A DNA stretch of 64,000 nucleotides from positions 62,001 through 126,000 of the forward strand of contig JAODTK010002943.1 in assembly GCA_026419785.1 (NCBI GenBank), read 5' to 3'. This DNA is from Sclerodactyla briareus (taxonomy: Eukaryota > Echinodermata > Holothuroidea > Dendrochirotida > Sclerodactylidae). The notes beneath the pieces are model-generated. The model saw only the letters and a program-made list of their open reading frames with translations, ran no database searches and was not told where the DNA came from. Below, piece after piece: positions 1 through 10,929 of the stretch (positions are counted from its first letter, which is position 1; each line of letters opens with the position of its first letter). A program made the position numbers and the translations under genes.

Positions 1-945
1 GACCATTTTAATCTGTTTTGGGCGCCATCTGGTTTATTACCATTATAGAAGACATTTAGTCACTAAAGAGAAGTTGATGTGAATTTCTCGGTTGCCCTCC
101 AAAACATATAGGTAGACTTCTTTTTTCAATTACCTGTGATAATTTGGGGACAAAGTTCTGCCAAACAGTGAAAATGGCGGCCATTTGGACGCACTGGATT
201 ATTATTACGAAGTTTCCACAACTGGATTTCCGGGGAGTTTAGTATGTTTAAACCTATACCTTTTTCTGGACCTATGTTAAGAAAAAGAAGCTTGTTTGTT
301 AACCGGAATGTCCATGTTTAGAGGTAAGTTTGAGCTAAGGTTCTTGGCCTTATGATGGTTGGTTCTGATGAACTTGGTGTGTAGCTTTCTTATCGGGAAT
401 ATAAGAACCCTATATTGTTGAATGTAGGCCTGGGTTATTCGGTAGACCTGGGTCATTTGGGGAAAAACAGGAATATTGAACAGTGGATACCTTTGTCAAT
501 TTCAGCTTGTAAATGGACCCCACTTGGATGGATGAATGAAGACCATACTTGGCATGTGTGTTTCTCATAATGAGTACATGATCCTTATTGTTTTGGGGAT
601 CGAAGCAGAAATCTTGTTTACACGATAAGTCTAGAATGCAGTCAGTGAAGTCAAGAAATCATTAAGCCCTTCGGCATTTTGTTTGAGGTGCATGGTCAAG
701 TTTGTATGAAAAGCATTGTGAACGTGGATGTATATATAATACGTGTGTGTGCATGTTGTTTGAGACCGAGAAAAAGTGAGTCACGCTTGAAGTGCGAGAA
801 AATTTCGCTAATTGCGCACGACTTGTGGTGTTTTTACAAATAAGTCACTTGATGACAAATTCGGTCAATTGTTGGTTTTTGGAACAGAGGTAACCCTGGT
901 AAAAGGATGACGCCATCCCCATCTCCAGTGGGGGCCATGGGCGGG
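1..945. other. Non-coding stretch, nothing recognised
   Basis: A/T-balanced sequence with stop codons in all frames and no recognisable protein, RNA gene or repeat structure. It is probably intergenic or intronic DNA. Confidence 0.5.
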
Positions 946-949
946 CCGA

Positions 950-1090
950 CCGATTTCATGGGGGGCCTTGTCCCCCCCCCTTCCCCAGCCCCCCTCCCCC
1001 TTGGCTACGCCATTGGTCCGTCTGTACGTTCGTTCGTTTGTTAGTTCGTTCGTTCGTCCGTTCTGTTCGTCACGTTCATTCATACCTTCC
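950..1090. repeat. Dispersed repeat with GTTCGTTC-type tract, copy 1
   Basis: A C-rich run is followed by CTTGGCTACGCCATTGG, CCGTCTGTACG and an irregular (GTTC)n/(GTTT) tract. The same order of words returns near 2,120-2,215, so this is one copy of an interspersed repeat with an internal microsatellite and not a gene. The apparent minus-strand reading frame over it (rich in NERT/RRTN) is a translation of the microsatellite. Confidence 0.75.
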
Positions 1091-2119
1091 AAACCGTACA
1101 TGCAATCAGTTGAAACTTGGTAGGTGGATGCAGCATGCCACCGGCTAGGCTGAGTTCCCTTATGTTCGTATAGAGTGTGATTAGATGTTCATCAAATCGA
1201 ATTAATTACCCCAATTTCCAACTTCCATTGAGCTCTTTCTGTGACAGTGTGAGAGGAGGTTTTTGTTTACCTTACTCCATTCCCCCCCTCTGCAGAGCAG
1301 TGTTTTACTGTACCTCATCTGTCAGAAGGTCCAGGTCTGCAACGCCCTAGCTCGACAATAAAACCTATTGTCGGAGGGGGGGGGGGGGGGTGATTTGTCT
1401 GTTAACAAATCTCGTTCTAGATTGTGAGTGGTGACCCAGAAAAAGAGCTGTTTCCACATGTTGGGTTTTGTTGGGTACATATAACTAATATACAGGCCTA
1501 GGAATGATTTAGTTGGGTACTTTGTACTGGGCACTGATAACAAATATTAGGCCAATGTGGTAGACATGTTCCAAGCCATTCCAAGGTTATGACAAATGTC
1601 AGTATACAGGTCAATTTAATGTGCAAAAACAAAAATGTGGAGTTTTTGGGGTGAAGAAATGCAGGGGTATTCGCCAAAGGAATTTTGCCTGTCGCATCTA
1701 TCAAGACGTTCCGACTTCCGCTTGTTACCATTACCATAATAGTACACGCAGGTAGGGTTTATTACCTGCCTGCTGTGTTATGCAGACGTCGTATTTCTTC
1801 ATCAGAAACCAATCAGAATGCAGTATCTGAGCCGAGTATATACCCGCGCTTATGTTCTTTTCATATTCCTTAAGTGAATCACTCGAACGTGGTGGTTATT
1901 GGCGATTTCTCAGACGACTCAGAAGAAAATCACGTCTTTTGGAATAATTCACTCGGAAAGTAATCGGGCAGGGGGGTTGTTGTGGACGTAATTATATACG
2001 TGTGATACATAATCCAGAAATGATTATAAGTCAGCGTGAATATTTCTTGTGTAAAAAAAAACGACAAGACTGCACACCAGGACTGGAACTGAAAAACTAG
2101 AACGAGCCCATTTATATGT
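1091..2119. other. Non-coding stretch with poly-G run
   Basis: No coding region is supported. It contains a poly-G run near 1,376-1,390 and otherwise unremarkable sequence. Short open frames on both strands overlap each other and show no family signature. Confidence 0.5.
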
Positions 2120-2215
2120 CCCCCCCCCCTTGGCTACGCCATTGGTCCGTCTGTACGTTCGTTCGTTTGTTAGTTCGTTCGTTCGTCGTTCTGTTCGGGC
2201 GCGTTCATCATAACT
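2120..2215. repeat. Dispersed repeat with GTTCGTTC-type tract, copy 2
   Basis: Second copy of the repeat at 950-1,090: C-run, CTTGGCTACGCCATTGG, CCGTCTGTACG, then the GTTC/GTTT tract. It differs mainly by small indels. The two copies are in the same orientation, about 1.15 kb apart. Confidence 0.75.
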
Positions 2216-3090
2216 GAAAAAAACTAGAACGAGCCGCCGATGATACGATGACATACAATATTCTGGACGAAGCTGTTCTATATTGATCACTATACAATAT
2301 GTTTAAGTTGTAATCTGCTAACAATCACCTTATGGAACTATGCTCACGTGAGCTTATAATAGCACTATTACCGTATTGCATGTACATTATGATTTATTTA
2401 TTCATTTTATGGATTTGCTTTTATTCCGTTTCTTAGAACTCCCAGTAATGGGGGGAAATGTCAAGATCTACCGTATGAGAGAGAAAAACCATTCAGGGTG
2501 GAGAAGCGACGAAAGATTATAATCTCGAGTTGTTTGATGAATTTTGGAATTTTATGAAAATTGGGTATTTCTTCTTCATCTCAGCCGGAATTCGATTCTA
2601 TATAGCAGTTTCGATCTTCACCATTTCTTAGAGGGAGGTAAGGAGGAATCCCCCCCACTCTCCCCGTCTGATCACGTCCATGCATGCCATTGGAGAATGA
2701 TTGCTATGTTTCGGGCGTTTGCTAGTTAGTATTGAATAATGGTCTTAGCCTACGCACGTCACACTCACACGTCACATCTGGTGTTTCACAACAATGGAAC
2801 ATCACACATACCGGGATACAGTGGTGCAGTCTGGAACGCGGCAACTGCAGAGGGTGTGAGGCTGGGGGTAGGGAGGCCGTGGCGGTAGGGCTTGAGCGAG
2901 TTCTCTGATCGCCATCATGAAGAAGGCATCACTTTCCCTCGTTTGTGGCTCCTTCGTCGCATTGCTCAACACTCTTAAAAATGTAGTGTAACAAGCCAAC
3001 CTTTTCCAGTGTTGGGTAAGAAGTTACACAACCATGTGATAAATGCATACTTTTTTTATAATTTTTATACAAAATATTTACACAATGTTT
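2216..3090. other. Non-coding stretch, nothing recognised
   Basis: No gene, RNA or defined repeat could be supported. Short open frames here lack start context, splice sites with coherent phase, or recognisable motifs. Confidence 0.45.
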
Positions 3091-3094
3091 TCCA

Positions 3095-3365
3095 ACCGAG
3101 TGGTGGTACAGTTGTAGAGCGTCGGCCTTCAACCGGGAGGGACCGGGGTTCGATTCCAGGTAGGGTATACCAAATGGAACCTTGCTTCTCGCTGGATGCT
3201 CAGGACAAGGGATTGGAAGCAGGAGAAAACGTGGGGTAGGACACTGCGGGTTGTCGTCTGCGTGTGATCACCCCACTCACAGTTGAGGGTACCGCCAAAG
3301 AGATTTGCATTAGTCCGTGTAGGGAATGAAGGATTCGAAGCTGTGCTAGTTACACAGTGTTGTTA
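3095..3365 (+). mobile_element. tRNA-derived SINE
   Basis: The first ~70 bases resemble a tRNA: an A-box-like segment (TGGTGGTACAGTTGTAGAGCG, about 3,101-3,121) and a B box GGTTCGATTCC at about 3,147-3,157, spaced as in a Pol III internal promoter. The downstream ~200 bases are unrelated to tRNA and would be the SINE body. There is no cloverleaf good enough for a functional tRNA. The exact 3' end is not defined; it is placed where the sequence becomes anonymous. No target-site duplication was identified. Confidence 0.6.
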
Positions 3366-3642
3366 AATTCTACACACATTCTTAGGAGTGAACGTTACAA
3401 CGTCAACAATAGCCAGGTGGACGCTTTGATAAGTGCTCAAATAATTTTCAATAGGCAATTCATAGCCATTTTCAATCATCGGTGTGTAATCAGTTAACCA
3501 GTCGCTGTATTCACTGTTGCGGTCGCAATAGCAACAGTCTCTATGACAACAATTGTGACTGTGAGAAGCTCCATTAAGGGGTGGGGTAGCCATGGGTGAT
3601 TGGTTTATCTAGCAATGATGCATTCGAAAAGGTGTCTGTTGA

Positions 3643-3745
3643 GTGCGTGTGGTGTGTGTTCGTGCGTGCGTGCGTGCGTGTGTGTGTGTGTGCGAGCGCG
3701 AGCCATGCGCGCGCGTGTGTGTGTATGTGCGTGCGCGCGTTTTGC
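3643..3745. repeat. (TG/CG)n microsatellite
   Basis: Alternating purine-pyrimidine tract of GTGTGT, GTGCGTGC and CGCGCG words. Several overlapping open frames over it, encoding Cys/Val/Arg-rich peptides, are artefacts of the repeat. Alternating pyrimidine-purine DNA of this kind can adopt Z-form, but nothing shows a function. Confidence 0.85.
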
Positions 3746-3939
3746 GTCCCTGTCAGATTTCGATGGTTCTTGCCCCGTGTTTTGAAAACACTGAACTCCG
3801 CGGTGAGGGAACGGAAACTAGACCACCAATTCTGTTGTAGCTCAAACCGCAACAGATGTACAAGACGAATGTATGATGTGTTAAATACCGGTATTCAAGA
3901 TCATCGGGTGGAAAAGGCCTGAATCCGCCCTATTGTGCC

Positions 3940-4810
3940 CCTTTAACACCTTTTGACCTTGATCTCATATGACCAAAGATGCCTTACAGTCAATAAACAT
4001 GCTAACTAAGTTTCACACCACCGACATCCATTAGAGGAAGGACCAATTGAATGAGAAAAAGTTATTTCACACAGTGGCATATTGTGCTCCATTACGACCT
4101 TTGCCTCGAATCGAAGATTTCCCTAAGGTCAATAAACATTGGGCCCAAATTTGGTCAACATCCACCGAAGAATGACTGTTTTTGGGGTCTGTAATGCGTC
4201 TTTTCATCAGATTTACTGTTTTAACTCTAACGGCATAACATGATGTTGCATCATTCCAAAATATGTTCCTAAAGATCATTATGACACCGATTCAAGAAAA
4301 TCTAATGTACGTCGTAGGAGAAGATAGTAGAAATTTGGAACATAAGTGCCCCTTAAGGAACTTGACATTGACCTTCACACGAGTCAAACATGTCTCATGG
4401 GTCAACATTGTGTCCTAGTTTGATAGAATCAAAGACCAAAGGTCAATAAACATTGGGTCCAAGTTGGTCAAAATCCATGCAACAAAGAATGACTGTTAGG
4501 GGCGGGGGGCCTTTTGATCTTCTTTTCAACAGATAGTACTATTTTAACTCTAACGGCAATAATGGACGTAAAATCTGTTGAAACAGCTGAAAGGAGCACC
4601 ACCCAAGAAACTTATGACACGGTGTAAGAAAACCAAATAGTACTTGTAGCTGGAAAATGCATTTTGAATTTTTACATATCAGGGACTATATTGCCTCTTT
4701 ATGACCTTTGACCTTGACTTTCATAGACGGAAAATGCCCGTGAGTCACAGCATAAAACATTGTGCCAGGTTTGGTCAACATACATCAAAGCTGACGGTTG
4801 GGAGGCCAAA
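3940..4810. repeat. Diverged repeat array, four related blocks
   Basis: Four imperfect blocks share the order 'ATGACCTTTGACCTTGA', 'CAATAAACATTGGGTCC', 'TTGGTCAACATCCA' and 'GAATGACTGTT', near 3,950-4,030, 4,080-4,190, 4,365-4,500 and 4,690-4,805. Each block is 100-180 bp with heavy divergence. This is an old local array or cluster of one interspersed family; its words also recur in the repeats near 16.6, 20.2, 23.0 and 52 kb. Confidence 0.6.
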
Positions 4811-5875
4811 AGACAATTGTGGCACACAGGATATATAACGTAGAGTAGAAAAGCGATTTAGAATGACATGCCAGATTCAATAGCCTCAAACAGTATTTGT
4901 ATATCCCGAATCGAAAATTTCTCTTTCATATTTAATTTCGGTATATCGTCACGGTTTTTTTTTGCTCACTTTCCTCTCCTTGGGTTTCCTATTTCTTTTC
5001 CCTTGAAGATAAAGTTCGAGGCCGAAGCCAGCGGGAATCCTCGAAGTCGAAGATATTAAACCCTTCGATTGCCTAAATTGACTGAAATTTAGTACCAAGA
5101 GCGGTTTTGTTACGAAGCATCTCTAATTCAGCGGAACGTGACTGGAATATTAATTAAAACTGAGAACCGAGAAGTTCAGGCTTCGAGGAATATATCCTCA
5201 TACGTGAATATAATTTTAGAGAGACACGACAAACATGATGTAGCTAGAGTGCGATTCCGAATAGTTAGAAAATTGCATGGCTGAGTGTTTGGGGGAAATA
5301 CCACTGGTGTGGTGGTGTTATAATAATGCAAGATCGATCAAGTCGTATGAATGAATGATACATATTTTACGTAGAGTGAGGTGCATATTAATATGTATTC
5401 CATGTGTTCAATGGTCATCGCCCCATGGTCAGGGATCGGGGGATCAGAAGAGAAATGCTCTTGAAAAAGCAGTACGAAAAGGAAAGCTAATATCGGGAAA
5501 GTTGCGCAACCGTGAGCAGTAAGTGGGAGAGGAGGAAGGGAAAGCGGGGTAGATAGAGACAAACAATGTCATGAGAACACAAAATATAATGACTCCCCCC
5601 CCCCCTCCCACCTCTCGGCGTGCATACAAGGGCACGCGGAACTAGAACGAGGCGATCGATCCCCCCAGTGTCGCAGTGGTTCTTCAACAGTCACTATGCA
5701 AACATTATAAGACATCCATGTGCTGCTTTCAGATTTGGTATTAGCATCCAATCAGGGAAAACAATTTCAACTTCATAAGGACTGATTGTTGAGCATGCTA
5801 TCAAAGGAGTGAAACTTCGTGTGGAAGGTTGACTAAAATTGCCTAAAGCATGCAAATTAGAAACATACGCAACTC
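4811..5875. other. Non-coding stretch, nothing recognised
   Basis: No gene supported. It holds a poly-C run near 5,595-5,608. Overlapping minus-strand open frames of 60-74 codons between 5,340 and 5,750 have no recognisable motif and shadow each other. Confidence 0.45.
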
Positions 5876-5879
5876 TCAT

Positions 5880-6645
5880 TGATAAAACCTAGGCAAGTGG
5901 ATCAATTTTATATACGTTTCCCGGGAATTCATCAAACTTGAACATTTGCATGAATGAAGCAAATATATACACACTACATAACCCCGATGACTAGAGTCAA
6001 TTTTTAGAAAATTTTGGGGAATAAAAAGTGACCAACCATCAAGTTCATATAAATCGAACAAACTTTGAAATTTGAAAAAAAACCAAAAAAAAAACAATAG
6101 ACACACTGAATGAACTCCCAGTCTATTTGTAAAAAATGTGCGAGGAGTAGAGGTAAACCATACCCACTCTAATTTCCATGAAAAAATTCCACTCTAAATA
6201 TGCAAAAATTAGACACGTTGAATGACTTCAGGACCGGAGAATTCCATGATAAAAAACTTCCGGAACTAACGTTTGATGAAATACTGACGAACATTGAATT
6301 CGCATTAAAATTATGCAAATTAGACACATGGATATTGACCTCAGTGACACCGAATTTTCGTTAAAAGGAATCGGGACTGAGGGAGATATATTCACCAATT
6401 TCGTAGGATTCCGGACAAACTTTGAATTTCGAATAAATCATGCAAATCCGGACGGCTTCATTAGAGATTCACGGCTGAAAATCATTCAATGCATCACCTG
6501 TCATTATTCTGCACCTATGTGGCAAGATAAGCCCACCATAAGCACTACGTTCATCCGTAAATCTTGCTAACGAAACCAACAATGAAGTACACTAAAATAT
6601 CCTAATTACTTCTTAATTAATGACTTTTGTGCCCAAAATTAATCA
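5880..6645. repeat. Dispersed repeat rich in ATGCAAATTAGACAC units
   Basis: Recurrent words of the form 'CATTAAAATTATGCAAATTAGACACATTGAATGACC' (never exact; longest shared stretch under 20 bases) appear about every 100-130 bp between 5,850 and 6,440. They are followed by a block reading 'CCACCATAA...TTCATCCGTAAATCTTGCTAACGA...AATCAGATCG'. The same succession recurs at 15,470-15,980, so this is a long interspersed non-coding repeat with internal tandem structure. Confidence 0.65.
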
Positions 6646-6739
6646 GATCGTGTACACCCAACCCTTGTACCACATACAGAATTTACGAAATCCGGTGTGA
6701 CCGTTTCGGAGAAATCCTGTAACGAGAAAGTGCGACACA

Positions 6740-6866
6740 CACACATCATACCATACATACATACATACTAAATACATACAGACATACATACATACATACA
6801 TACATACAGACATTACATACATCATACAAAAGTACATACATACAACATAATACATACAACAGAACA
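6740..6866. repeat. (CATA)n microsatellite
   Basis: Tandem CATACATA interrupted by CAGACATA and single-base changes. The Met/Tyr/Val/Cys-rich minus-strand frame here is a translation of the repeat. It is preceded by ACCGTTTCGGAGAAATCC and a GACACACAC word, also seen before the (CA)n tract at 23.5 kb. Confidence 0.9.
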
Positions 6867-7044
6867 TACCACGACAAAGTGATCGCTCAAGTAGTCCCTT
6901 CTGAACTTGTTCAGGCGAGATCAGAGAAAAAAGAAAAAGAGTACCATCGGAAAAAACCTATCCCAGTTCGGACTATGACCCCAGATACGCCGCTGTGTCG
7001 AGAAGTGTGGGGGGGGGGCAACTTACCCTTCCTGACTCAAGATT

Positions 7045-8285
7045 CCGTTTGCAAAAAATTATGAAATGTATAGGAAAATGTTCCCCCAGCGGTATGTTGC
7101 GCCGACCTTCAGCGCCCCGAACATGCCACAAAAACCCGAATCGTGGCTACATCACGCTAGAGGGGAGAGGGGGGGGGGGGTGTGTGTCTTACCCGAAAGG
7201 TTGTAAAAAAGAAATATTAAATAGTTGGAGAATCTTTTGACAAATCGTATTTTTAAAGGTAGCTTAGGGATAATGATTCCCACTGATACATAAGATTTTC
7301 CAACAGAGCAAATACGTTTATTTTGTGTAGAAATTCCAACGCCAACTGCAACCTCTGAGATGGACCTTAAAGAATGTTCAAATTTAGCGTCAATTCGGCA
7401 TAAGAAATTCGGCAAACCATTTATTTGCGCTACGCGACCAGTGACGCTTGCCCTCAGAATTAAGATTGGTGGCCGCTCGGCCAGTAACAGTGGACCAGTT
7501 GAAAGATTCGGCCACTGATCCAGGTTCATATGTTCATATTTCAAGGGATTGCATGATTGAAATAATAATTTATTTCCCCCAGAAAATCCCAAAAGACTGG
7601 ACACCTACCACAACTCGGAACAGAATATTAAAAATGTGGGGTATGTTGGGCAATCTTTGGATTTCGGCTCCGCCGCGTTTTGCAAAAATATGAAATGTAT
7701 ACGGAATTGTTCCCCCAGCGGATGGTCGCGACCTTCAGCGCCCCGCACATGCTCACAAGAATCTGGATACACCACGCTGGAGAGGAGAGGGTGAGGGGGG
7801 GGGGGGTGTTGGTGTCTTACCCCTAAAAAGTTTGTAAAAAGAAGATTAAATAGTTGGAGAATCTTTTGACAAAACGGAGTTTTTTAAAGGCAGCAGGTTT
7901 AAGGATGTAATTTCCCACTGAGACATAAGATTTTCCAACAGAGGACAAATACGTTATTTTGTGAGAAATTCCAACGAACGCCAACTCGGAGATGGACCTG
8001 TGAAGATGATGAAATTTAGTGTCAACGGCATCAGATCGGCAAACATTGCGCTCCGCGCCAGTGACGATGGGCCCCAGAATAAAGATTTGGGCCAGCTAGG
8101 CCAGTTAACCAGTTGAAATTTTTGAAAGATTCGGCAGCCTGATCAAGTCAAAGTTTTCAATTCAAGGATTGCATTGAAACAAATATCTATTTCCTCCAGA
8201 AATCCAACTGGACCTACCACAATCGGAACAGAATATAAAAATCTGGGGCATGTTTGGCATCTTTTGGATTTCGGCTCGCGCCATA
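7045..8285. repeat. Tandem duplication, two ~600 bp copies
   Basis: Copy 1 is about 7,045-7,680 and copy 2 about 7,680-8,285. Both run through the same landmarks in the same order: TTGCAAAAA-TATGAAATGTATA, TGTTCCCCCAGCGG, ACCTTCAGCGCCCCG, a GGAGAGGGTGAGGG-type G run, TAGTTGGAGAATCTTTTGACAAA, a GAGATGGACCT word, and finally TTGGATTTCGGCTC. Divergence is mostly small indels plus substitutions. No coding function; a 150-codon minus-strand open frame in copy 1 is not kept open in copy 2. Confidence 0.8.
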
Positions 8286-8289
8286 GCTA

Positions 8290-8895
8290 TAGCGCTGTTA
8301 GCATCTTGGTTTTCAGGCTTGTGTTAGGTCTGTTGAGAACCGTAATTTGAAAAATCAGTTAATGCTGGAAACTCTCCAGCATCAACTCTTGGCAATTTTA
8401 CAACAGGAATGATAGCCAGTTAGAAATATACATATGGAAGACCAGGGGCACAAGGGGAAACTCTTCCACATAAGTACCAAAAAATATAAGTAGCCAAAAA
8501 GATAAGTCTTCAATTCAGTTAGTCGTACACAAGATAAAACTTTTTCCAGCATCTGTCGGATTCCGAATGGAGTTTTATACACTCAGTGCGTTTTGTCATC
8601 CAGACTTTCTTCTGCCAGTCGCTTCCCCAATTACAAACATTTGGCAAATACACTGAACTGACCATCGAAGCAGTGTCCATGATGAAAGAGGCGTCAGTTT
8701 TTAGTGTTCGGACTGTCTACATTTTTGTAAAATTTTCAAACCGCTTCCGCGATTTTGTAGTTGCGCTCCGTCATGGATGGGTTCGGCGGCATAATACGTC
8801 TTGCTGTAATCACGGAAGCTAAGGGCTTTCTTTGCCAGCGCTCTTCAGTCACAAATATTAGGCAACTGTACCTGACAACAAAAACTTCAATTTCC
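8290..8895. other. Non-coding stretch before the LINE
   Basis: No gene recognised. Two weakly similar blocks (8,586-8,680 and about 8,815-8,890), each containing 'GCCAGCGCT/GCCAGTCGCT' followed by a CA-rich segment, hint at another decayed duplication. Confidence 0.35.
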
Positions 8896-8975
8896 CACTT
8901 CTCACAGGGGGGGGAAACCAATCGAGGAACACAATCAGCGCTCTAACCAGCACCACTACCAACTCTATCAATACC

Positions 8976-10340
8976 ATGGCAGCCAACGCTCCCACCACTA
9001 CCTCAGGGTCCAACGCCGGAGCAACGTACAACCCGAACAAGCGGACTACGAATGGTTAGCCACAGCAGCCAACGAAGTTCGACGGGATGGCACCGCCGTC
9101 ACCCACTACAACCAGCCGACCTTCCTTCAAACAAGCTCTCCCCCTCCGGGCCTGGCGTCGCTGCTCGCCACACCCCAGGTGTAGATTCTGGAACACGACG
9201 AGGTCCGCACCCTCCCAAGATGTTTGCGACCCGGCATTACCTTCTAAACAAGCTTTTAGTTCCTCCTCCTCAAACAAGCTTCCCCCTCCTTCAAACTTTT
9301 AAGCTTTCTGTTCTCTTTTTTGCAAACAAGTCTACCTCTTCCCCCACCCTCCCTCAAACAAGCTCCTCCTCCTTCAAACAAGCTACCCCCTCCTTGTCCA
9401 GAGCCTGAATCTCTAGTCCCCCTCAGGGGAATGCGGACAGGTGAAGGGGGCCACCCCCCCCAGCCGTCGGCCCACAGTCAGCAAGTTCCGGATCCTGATG
9501 GGTTTACCACCGGATAAAGAATCGGATCAGCTACGGGCTTACCTGGGAAACGAGGAACCAGCCCGCGCCGCCGCGATTCTAGACATCAGGACAAGGACGG
9601 GGATTTATGTGATCGCCGCCCAAGATGAGACCTCCCAACCGCCAAACTGCTGAAGAGACCGTGGTCGAAGATTGACCGTTACCACCCAGAGCCAGACTCC
9701 CCTGTCAACGCCCCTCATCGCCACTCACCGCAGAGGCTATCAATCACCAGGCTCCACCCGTCGATCGAGGAGGAAGGAGGAAGAGGTGTCAACGAGCTTC
9801 GAACCAAGGATACACGCCAACCCGCTCAGCAGATTCAACAAACCGGGCTCCAGAACTCCCATCTGGGAAGCCGCGGTCACGTTCGCCACCCAAAAAGAGA
9901 AGGACCGGGCCGTCGCGATGGGAGCAACATCGGATTACAACACCATAACCTTGAAGAATCCAACCCATCGCCACCCCCACCCAGTGCCACAACTGCCAAC
10001 GGTATGGGCACTTCGCCAACGCCGCACCATCGGAAGTCTTCGCTGCGCCGGGAGGAACACGCCCTCCACGAATGCCGTACACCCAGGAGGACCAACCAGA
10101 ATGCGCAAACATCACAGAAGCCACATCGCTAGCTACAAGGCTTGTTCAGCTGATAAAACAGCCCTGGCGCCTTCGAAACTCAACCATCCAGAGGAGGAGA
10201 ACAACACCAACAGGCCGCTACCCTACCTGCAAAACAACCCGAACCAACGCAACACAGGCGGCAACGGGCACCACACGTCAACCGCAGCCACCACCTCCGA
10301 TCACATTACAAAACAGGACCTTCGACCACCGTAGAAACAT
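8976..10340 (+). pseudogene. LINE ORF1 (gag-like, zinc knuckle), frameshifted
   Basis: In LINEs of this group ORF1 encodes an RNA-binding, gag-like protein that packages the element RNA. An ATG at 8,976 begins a Met-Ala-Asn-Asn-Ala reading, interrupted after ~30 codons. The following 400 bases are Pro/Ser/Thr-rich with repeated SFKQ-type words. From ~9,880 a frame with TFATQKEKDRAVAMG resembles the gag-like core. A zinc-knuckle start, CHNCQRYGHFANA, is visible at 9,985-10,023; a second Cys/His cluster ending HALHEC is partly seen in another frame about 60 bases downstream. At least three frame changes are needed, so it is non-functional as given. Alternative: an unrelated Pro-rich gene, which is unlikely given ORF2 directly downstream. 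Confidence 0.6.
9120..9395. repeat. TC-rich minisatellite inside LINE ORF1
   Basis: The word CTCAAACAAGCT (also TTCAAACAAGCT) recurs at least six times between 9,125 and 9,390, separated by CT-rich spacers. It encodes Ser/Lys/Gln/Pro-rich repeats in the plus frame. This short-unit expansion probably arose within the element. Confidence 0.6.
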
Positions 10341-10929
10341 GGAGGCACACACAAAACAGCCATGAAAAGCCATGGGGGGGGGGGGAGGGGAGGAACACCA
10401 AAAAACAGAATCCAACAGCTGAAGGACGAACACCAGAGCCCCATCATTCCCACTACAAGATCAAGGCAACGCCTTCCAGAAATGATGGAAGAAGAAACCA
10501 AAAAAACATAACTAGAAACCACCGAACACCAAATCATCAGCTGGATACCGAGGTCCTCATCAAGGATTAAACGCATCCAGAGGAAAGGAGTCATCACCGA
10601 CACGAACAAGTCCAGATAATCGCAGACCACCATGAGGAAGCACGCTGGAATCATCACCCAACCAGAAGACATCACAGCGGCCATTCAGAAGAAAATCCGG
10701 GGAGAGGAGAGCGCCGCAGTTCAACGCAAAAGAAGTAAATGGAACCACAGCACACCACAGCACGCCAACAACACAATAAGGAAATGAACTGAAAAACCCC
10801 TACGCCTCTCACCTGAACGCCTAACTCCCGGCAGAACAAAGCCTGCTTCGAGTCGCCTGCCTCAACGAGACATCCCCCGCCCAGGGGGACCCTGTCACCA
10901 TACCAGGTACCCCTAATACAATCCACTCA

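Noticed and set aside
3596..3922. Plus-strand frames rich in Cys, Val and Arg
   Set aside because: They translate the (TG/CG)n microsatellite.
7152..7604. 150-codon minus-strand frame
   Set aside because: It lies in one copy of a tandem duplication and is not maintained in the second copy.
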